Origin: Owenia fusiformis | Lineage: Eukaryota; Annelida; Polychaeta; Sabellida; Oweniidae | NCBI GenBank assembly: GCA_903813345.2 | Contig: CAIIXF020000003.1 | Coordinates: 28,971,248-29,035,247, forward strand | Direction: 5' to 3' | DNA length: 64,000 nucleotides | In this document: positions 56,828 through 64,000 of the stretch, piece by piece | How positions within the stretch are numbered: the first letter of the stretch is position 1 | How the letters are laid out: each line of letters opens with the position of its first letter | Notes under the pieces: model-generated | Seen by the model: the letters and a program-made list of their open reading frames with translations, nothing else | Told to the model about the DNA's origin: nothing | The model's database searches: none | Program-made: the position numbers and the translations under genes

Positions 56828-58460
56828 GGTGAGTTGGATTAAGTATGCTTGAACATGTGTCCAAAGCTATATTTTCAATTTCTTTTACATTTTTCACACG
56901 TGATTTTCAAAAATTATTTGTAAAAAATGGCGGGAGTGTTGATTTGACCTATCGAATTATCAATGATCGCTGCCATTTGCCAGTTATCATTCTGAGTTTG
57001 TACATGTAAAGCCCATTTGTAGATGAATTTTCTATATGATACTTTCTGCCTTGTCCAATTTTTTACTCGTTTTGTTTGATCATTTGATTTACAACCCAAC
57101 CCACAGTAACAAAATCACCCCATGTTTCTGTTTAGAAAGCTTAGGACAGGCCTAGGCTAGTGTCTATCTAATCAGTCATTATCATATTATCTCGTTCCGA
57201 GACTTAAAGTCTTGTAAACGTTGAATAGCCACATTTTTTTTTCCTTCGGATGAATGTTTTTGGTCGTCATATAAATCCGGACGTCGTATGCTGTTATTTG
57301 TTGTTATTATTCTTATTCGGATGTTTATTTTTTATTTTCTTGCATACAAGGGTCATACACACTAGTAGTCCAACAACATTAGACCTAGCCTGGGCCTCGT
57401 TTCTTATCTGACATGTCTTATGGCCCCGGCTAGGTCTAACGTCCATGATCATTTTGCCCTTGATGCGTTAATTTAATCGTTCAGCAGGTTTCGACAAGCG
57501 GAACTAATTAAACCCTGAAACCATGGTCATATTACACAAAGAATGTGATTCAAGCATGCATACATACCTTATGAATACATACACACCATCCCGTATCCCC
57601 TTTAGACCCTATTGATGCATAATTATGGAAATATTGGAGACAGATTTGGAATATAACGAAAATGTCGGTCAGTTTCGGTAACATCGAAATTGCAAATCGT
57701 ATCAGAAATTAACCGTCATCGCGGCACTGCATTTACAAACAGTAGGTTTGCAATTAATAACTATTTTGCGTGTATACACGCGCTATATAAATCAATCAAA
57801 GATACCTGCTATCCTCAAAATTTATCTTTTAATGCGATTTATCGATTATCAATCTATTTGACAACAATTTCGTTTCGCTAGTAGTTTAATTTTACGATCC
57901 GGGACATTCGGACGAACAGACACAATGACGGACATGCGGAAATGTCATTTTAGAGATCTGTAAGTGTAGCCTCATTTTACGAGTATAAATGAACATTTAA
58001 CGCAATAATATTGTGTTAAATCGCTTGATGTTATGTGTTTTTATATTATTGTCAAGTATCAATTGCACGTTATCGCAGCAAAATGGTTTCGATGGATCCA
58101 GAACTTGCATCCAAGGAAAGAATAGCAAAGAGGTTAAACTTAATAACGGCCCCAAGAAAATTCCTAATAGTAAAGAACGCCGTTATTGAGTTTAACGACG
58201 TTGAACTAACACACTAGCTGCTTCTATTTTGCGTAAAATGCTTTCCTGGCCTGTCTACCCAACCAAAGTATTAATATTACATTAGGCACGTAAAACGCTT
58301 GGTAATAGAAGAAATATAAGCATGCTTCTTGAATTTAAATTTTTTTTCACTTTCAGGTGAATCTGATAGTCTAGATGTAAAACTATATCAAAATGATAGC
58401 GCGACCTTTGTACACATATTCCAAACTGCTTATAGACTAACATTTTGTAAGTTGCACCAT
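56828..58460. other. No gene supported (possible first intron)
   Basis: Contains an open frame from ATG 58083 (MVSMDPELASKERIAKRLNL...) of 44 codons with nothing to identify it. No repeat structure recognised. Confidence 0.3.
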
Positions 58461-58887
58461 CACAGGGTGTGTTTTATTTTAGTCTCAGACTAAATTAAGC
58501 ATGACGGTTGAACGCATGGGTAAGGTACAACACAAGGGTGATGAAACTTGAGCAACTGATGTTTTCATCTTTTCAAAAAGATCGGGTCTAGTTTCTTGAT
58601 ATATTTATCTGTAAATGTCTGTAACAACATCCTAGACAATGAACGAGACAGTGAATTTCATAGTTATACCTACACAAACTCCCAATGTAGTATACAGTAT
58701 AACGTACGGCAGCACGGGTATATTTACCTGAGATAGGTTATAACGCAAATTCACATTTCTTGTGTTGTTCCTTACCGTTACCATTTTGAAAAGATGAGAA
58801 CATTAGTTTGTTTAAATCACATCATCCTCGTGTTGTACCTTACCCCGCACATTCAACTGTCACACTTAAACTGGTACACATCCTGTG
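58461..58887. repeat. Foldback MITE, CACAGGRTGTG ends
   Basis: Left CACAGGGTGTG and right CACATCCTGTG are inverted. Matching arm blocks are GACGGTTGAACGC / complement of GTTCAACTGTC, GGTAAGGTACAACAC and CATCTTTTCAAAA. Arms are about 130 bp; no clear target duplication. Confidence 0.6.
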
Positions 58888-59769
58888 ACTATGTGCCTCT
58901 AAGCAGCGATTTCATTAACGGCGTCCTTCAATGGAGAGGACGTAAATTAAAAGAATAATTACGTAATTGGTACGCAATTTGAATTTCGTAAATCACTTGT
59001 GAATCCACTAAATAATTGAAGGAAATTCTATTTTTAAAAGAAATAAAATTTTTCTTTCGAAGTTTCCTTCCCGGAAGTTGATTTCTGATCGAAATAGTAC
59101 GAGGCATGTGATAGGAAAAATAGTTATCCAATACTCGATATCCGAGCAGTAATCTGTACGATTCTTACGATTGGCCGCTAGCTGAAGATCTGATTTAAAC
59201 CATTTTCTATTGGTCAAGTGCGATCCCAAGATCATTATTTAAGAATGTGCATGCGCAAGAAACTGAACCAAAACATTGAACCTCGCGCAGATTGCCCCTA
59301 AACTAAAGCAAAATCAGTAGCTACAATAGCTAATTGCTTCGAAATACGCAAAGAAAATGTGTTTCTAATGGTTGAATATAAGTCGAGGTGATGGTATCTG
59401 TATCATTCAATGACATACTAGACTCGCCAGAACACTGATTTAGACTGATAAATAGCAAAAGCGATACAAAATTTCATCAATTTTATGTCGGTTAGTGTAA
59501 AAGCGTGACTTTGAATTCCCGGGAACATTTTTTCAAGTGATGCAGTATTTTGAGGGGAGACGCATATTTTGAAAATCATTACATCCCAGGGACGCAATCT
59601 TGGACAAACCTACTGAAAATATTGCTCTAGGGGACCAAACTTGGTATAACTTACGGCCTTAGATGAGTTGGAACAAAGCTGTATTTTACTCAAATAATTA
59701 CAAATTACTCATTTTTCATGCTTATTTCATTACCAAGATATGGTGTCTCAAGAATAACTTTATCCCATA

Positions 59770-60810
59770 CCAGGACTATGATCCTGAGAACATCCCAATA
59801 GATTGTCCTAGGGCTGTGCCGGAACCGGTTCGGACGGTTCGGAATCGGAACCGGAACTTGGTCTCACGGAATCGGAACTTTCGGAACCCCTTTTGGTTCA
59901 CAAATGAAAATAATTATGTATGAGTGAGTTCGACGGCGATCATGACGATATCGTCGTCCAAGTTTGTCAGGTTAACACTTACCTTTCCTGTCAAGCAAGT
60001 TTGAATGTTTTTACGAAAGAAATAGACTCTAAAATCTGTAAAAAGAGAGAAAATTCGATCTTTTTTCTACTTGTTTTCACTTCCGGCTGCTCTGACCATA
60101 ATGCGCATGCGTAATTGAAAAAGTTTTGAAACGAAATCAACGAAATTGAAAAACTGTTTAAAAAACATCACTGGAGGAACAATGGTCACGGATATTAACG
60201 ATTCAAAGCAAGTACTAAGGTAAGGGTCCGATATTGTTCCGAAACCCTTCGGAACATGATATTAAAATTCCGAATTCCGGTATTTTAACAAAAGTCCGCG
60301 GTTCGGACCGATTCCGGTCGAATGGCACGGCCCTAGATTGTCCATTTTATTACAATATGGGAGAAAAATCCACACTTTGCACACTTACATGACCTGCCTC
60401 AATGAATTCCTGTGTATGTAGTTGAATCCCCAGTCTTGTAGGTTAATTGGCAGAACGAGGAAACTTTCCATTTTTATCAAGAAAGATCACCTCTTTTCAA
60501 GATGCCCATAGATTTTAGAAGTCGTAAGAATCCTTTTAGAATCCTGTAATAATATCCAGGTCTGGTGCTGCAGATCAGAGCCAGGATGTTCCAAAAGATG
60601 GAGGGATTTTGATGGTTGAAATAAGTTTTAAAAAAAACAAGCTAAAATTACTATTAATAAAAACAAAATTTCCTCATTTTGCTGATTTATCCAAATTAAT
60701 TCTTAAAAACTCAGGAATTCAGTATATGAAAAAATGGTGTGGATTTTTCTCCCATATTATGATCATACAGCCAATCTGTTGGACTTTTCTCAGGACCATA
60801 TTGTCTTGGC
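59770..60810. repeat. Inverted repeat pair interrupted by the hAT MITE
   Basis: GACTATGATCCTGAGAACAT...AGATTGTCC (59774-59808) plus ATATGGGAGAAAAATCCACA (60355-60374) together match, in reverse complement, 60740-60810 (TGTGGATTTTTCTCCCATAT...CTCAGGACCATATTGTC). The left arm is split by the hAT MITE, so the inverted pair is older. Confidence 0.6.
59809..60335. mobile_element. hAT MITE, 527 bp, with perfect 8-bp target duplication
   Basis: GATTGTCC flanks both ends (59801-59808, 60336-60343). Ends are TAGGGCTGTGCC and GGCACGGCCCTA. Subterminal sequence is rich in CGGTTCGGA/TCCGAACCG blocks. Open frames inside have no transposase features. Confidence 0.85.
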
Positions 60811-61112
60811 ACTGGATAACATAAGAAAATAATGAATGCGCTCAAGTCATTACACATCAGATGCACATGATCAGTCATCTTGACTATGTACGGATATTTT
60901 GACTACCTCTGATAATGGAGACCATGCTGGTCTGCTTGAAAGCTCATGAGGCCACTGAACACTGGACAAATTAAATTCTTGGATACTAGTTACCTCTTAT
61001 CAGTTTCATAAGGAGTTGCCACGGGTGTCAAATATAAATTAAATTCTGATATATTTTTATTCAATTGTTCATATGATTTCAGGAATGCCATCTGATTGCC
61101 TTTGCTGTTACA

Positions 61113-63972
61113 ATGAAATTGAATGGTAGTACAAGGATGGACTCCAACAATGCAGACATGGAGACCTCTAATGATGAACTAGCTACTAAAAAGCCAAATG
61201 GCAATCATGTAGCCGACAACATGAAAGATCCAGATATCGGGCTACCAAATGGTGTCACAAATTTGAAAAAAGTTGACTCAGAAAAATGTTCATCGATTGA
61301 TAACGATAATGAATCTGAAAGATCACCCCCTACGCTTGAGAAAGAATCTGATTCTGATGAGTTTATGGATTGTGAGGATGGATTAGAGAGATCAAATGGT
61401 GAAACAAAGCCTGATGAAGGTGAAGCACATGATGTTGATAATGATGTTGAAAAAGGTCAATGTGATAGCCATGATGAGATCATGGACACAGATGAATCGC
61501 CACCAAAAAATCTAACAAATGGTAATAATATGGGTGATGGGGATTCAAGTTGTGACTTTAAAAATCTTGATGCATCAGAACAGTCTAAGGACCATAAATC
61601 TAGTGACAATGAAGTAACTGAAGAATCAAAATCACCTGTAACCAAAGACATTAAGGGTACACCAGATAAAAGTGCTAACCCCTCTAGAGCAGCCACCCCT
61701 AGTACGGAGTCTGGGGACAACGCAGCATCATTGTCTGAGGAGGATGTACCTTTGAACTCTCGTTTGGCAACCAGTTCACCTGTAGTGGACTCTGCAAGCA
61801 CTACCCCTGCTCAGTCTCGAAGTGCCACGCCTAAAGTTGGAGGTTCTGACTCTAAAATGATTGTTATCAGTAGCCCTGAATCTAAAAAAGATGTGAAAGA
61901 CAGTGAATCAACGACCAAGAAAGAGGAAACTAAACTTGCTGAAAAAGCAGGAACCAAAGAAAAGGTAAATTCATAGATAATAGATAAGTGTTCATATTTT
62001 GCATTTTGAACTCAAAATAAATATAAAATATAGGTTGATTTGATAGTGATAAAAAGTTGAAAAAAGTGATGAAAAAACAGATTCAAAGATGTATGTAAAA
62101 CTACCAATTCTGATACTGTGATAAAATCTTTTGATTTTAGGTTTCTGAGATTTGATTAGATATGTGGAAGAATGGCAGCTCATGAGAAGACCTGGTGAAG
62201 ATATATTGGGAAGGGATAAACCAGTTTTATTGGGCAAAAAACATTAACATTGCATTCTTTTTTTTTCAGCATTGCTCTTTCAGTATCATAATGATAAAGA
62301 GGGAGAGCGTCAGAGGGAAGACCTTGCTTGGTATATTGTGCTTCTACTAAAGGACGATTCTCTGTTTGGAGAACAGTCTCCTGGGCTAATAATTTTTTTC
62401 ATGAAAAATATAGAAATATTACCCAAATTAAACTATGAATATTCAAAAGAGGACATTTAATTCTACAAGATGTAAAAATAACAAATTGGTCTGAAGCAGG
62501 GATAACGCTCAATTAGACCGATTCAATAAAATACAAGTCTCGATTTGGGGAAAGAAGTTCATCAGTGTACTGCGCTAATATTTTTTTTGCGAAAAATCAA
62601 GAAATATTACCCAAATTAAATTATGACTATTCAAAAGAGGACATTCAAATCTATATTATGTAAAAAAATCAAATTTGTCCGAAGCAGGGATAATGCTCAT
62701 TTAGATTGATGAACTTCGTTCTCCAAACCGAGAATCGTCCTTTGGTGGGTCTGCCAAATTAAGTCGCTAAATTCCTGAGAATTTGCACTGCATTTTCCAC
62801 ATTTTCCAGTTAAAAATTAACTTTCAAAAATCAAAATGTTAAAAACGGCAAATCCACCAAAATAAGTAGCACCAAATTAAGTAGAAGTACAGTTATTGGA
62901 ATTATTTGCAGAAATACTGTTTGACCTGACCACTGGAGTTTAAAATCACCACCATTCCTAATTTTTTTTTTTATTCTTTTTCATTACCATAGCTCTAAAG
63001 TTAAGACGACTCAATATGCTTTTGATATCAATTTATCAATCACACATATTTATAAAGACTTCTTGAAATGACATGTTGCCACAAGTGCAGAATTGTGCAT
63101 AATTTAATCTGAATCAAATCCTGAACCCGAGTTTACTAAAAATTGAATGGGACACCATCTTTAATGATGAAATAATTATTAAAATTTGAAACAAGGTTAT
63201 TTTACAGATGATCCAGAATCTAAGTACAACTATGCACTCTGTGGCCTCATTAGAAACACAAAATGGCCGTCCCTTGCAACTTTTATAAAATGGCGGCAAT
63301 TTTGAACCCAAATGACCTTTTGGAATACTGCCAGGTTGGATTGGATTTGAACCAGCTCTGTGTAAACAGCATAACCTGCAGTGGTTACACATTAACATAA
63401 TTTATTCAATCTACAATTTGATTGGTTAGTGAAATTTGAGCTATTTCTAGCTCAAGCGATGTCAAGTTTTGTTAAAAGATGGCAGCTAGATCAACATGAC
63501 AACTCATTTATTGATTTTTTAGACACAGTGGAAAATAAATGAAATTGACCATTTTCTTTCACTTTTTTCATCAACAAATGCATTCTAATAAACAGATGCC
63601 TTAGTAGCATGAACACTATTAACACGTGTGTTATTTGTTAAAGAGACCTTGCAATGCGACTTTATTGTCCAGAACACATTGTACCTACAAACTTTTCTAT
63701 GATTTGCAATTACGAAACAATTGGCTTTGTCCAAGTACAATATTTCTACTTTATTTTTAGGTAGAAGGACTGAAGAGACGACTGAACCAAAATACAAATT
63801 TTATATACACGCAAATTCATATACCTGTTGAATTATTTTGTATGTTTTTTCTATTCATAGGTCCCAAGAAAAAGAGTTGTGAAGAAGAATGTATTTGATG
63901 AACAGGTGACACCTAAAGGGGGTGATGGTTCTGAAAATTTGCGGCCAATGTCCAAGATACTATATGGAATAG
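61113..63972 (+). CDS. Acidic Ser/Asp-rich protein, N-terminal exons only (runs off the window)
   Basis: Two coding exons are visible: 61113-61964 (284 codons, phase 0) and 63861-63972 (37 codons plus one base). The first exon begins after an acceptor (ATTTCAG) at 61082, with 30 nt of 5' UTR, so a non-coding exon lies upstream. The first 284 residues are low-complexity and acidic (Asp, Glu, Ser, Asn) with many SP/TP sites (ERSPPT, SRAATPSTES, VISSPESKK). A Lys-rich end follows. The next exon starts VPRKRVVKKNVFDEQ, a possible nuclear localisation signal, and continues LRPMSKILYGIG. No domain is recognised. Composition suggests a chromatin or transcription regulator, but that is a guess. Donors GTAAAT and GTAAGA are normal. 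Confidence 0.65.
62349..62743. repeat. TIR element with an internal tandem duplication, in the intron of the 61113 gene
   Basis: AAAGGACGATTCTCTGTTTG at 62349 pairs with its complement at 62724-62743 (one mismatch). Inside, 62380-62530 and 62573-62715 are diverged direct copies (AGAAATATTACCCAAATTAA, TATTCAAAAGAGGACATT). Between them, TCTCGATTTGGGGAAAGAAG is an inverted copy of the right end. The unit thus looks like two nested copies of a shorter element. Confidence 0.6.
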
Positions 63973-64000
63973 GTAAGATTATTGGGAGAGATACAATGTG

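Noticed and set aside
58083-58217. 44-codon frame MVSMDPELASKERIAK...
   Set aside because: Reasonable composition but no homology that I can recognise and no supporting splice structure.
61457-61801. Minus-strand open frame of 114 codons
   Set aside because: Shadow of the acidic + strand coding exon, whose splice signals and composition are better.

Overview
The window is AT-rich nuclear DNA from a metazoan. Evidence is a 20-exon BOP1 gene with GT-AG introns, a multi-exon C2H2/C2HC zinc-finger gene, a CUB/LDLa membrane protein, and dense DNA transposons (Tc1/mariner-like with TA flanks, hAT with 8-bp duplications, TTAA-flanked and TAA-flanked MITEs). A lophotrochozoan, perhaps a bivalve mollusc, is my best guess, but that is inference only.

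Layout. 1-391: last coding exon of a + strand gene (a transmembrane tail) whose splice acceptor and exon start are repeated six times in tandem. 392-11451: no convincing gene; MITEs, a large palindrome (5300-6129), a perfect 269-bp tandem duplication, and a 22-bp satellite split by a MITE. 11452-12657 (minus): intronless CUB + LDLa + transmembrane + PPxY protein. 12658-12983: short divergent interval. 12984-50441 (+): complete BOP1, 756 codons plus stop, with every exon junction in frame. Its 15.8-kb intron 4 is almost wholly filled by one 15.2-kb inverted-repeat element (16014-31214) carrying kilobases of satellite. Its 10.8-kb intron 11 contains a complete zinc-finger gene on the same strand (CDS 40631-44157). 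The end of BOP1's last coding exon is repeated four more times downstream of the stop. 50900-61000: hAT, TTAA-type and other MITEs with little coding sequence. 61113-63972 (+): first coding exons of an acidic, Ser/Asp-rich protein running off the window.

Function. BOP1 is the nucleolar WD40 partner of PES1 and WDR12 in large-ribosomal-subunit maturation. The nested zinc-finger protein has a CtBP-type PLDLS motif and looks like a transcriptional repressor. The minus-strand neighbour looks like a plasma-membrane or endosomal adaptor that recruits WW-domain (NEDD4-type) proteins. No sign of a shared pathway was seen.

Most striking points: the satellite-filled giant foldback element in BOP1 intron 4, the nested gene, and three separate tandem duplications at exon or acceptor boundaries (1-320, 46508-46588, 50357-50876).
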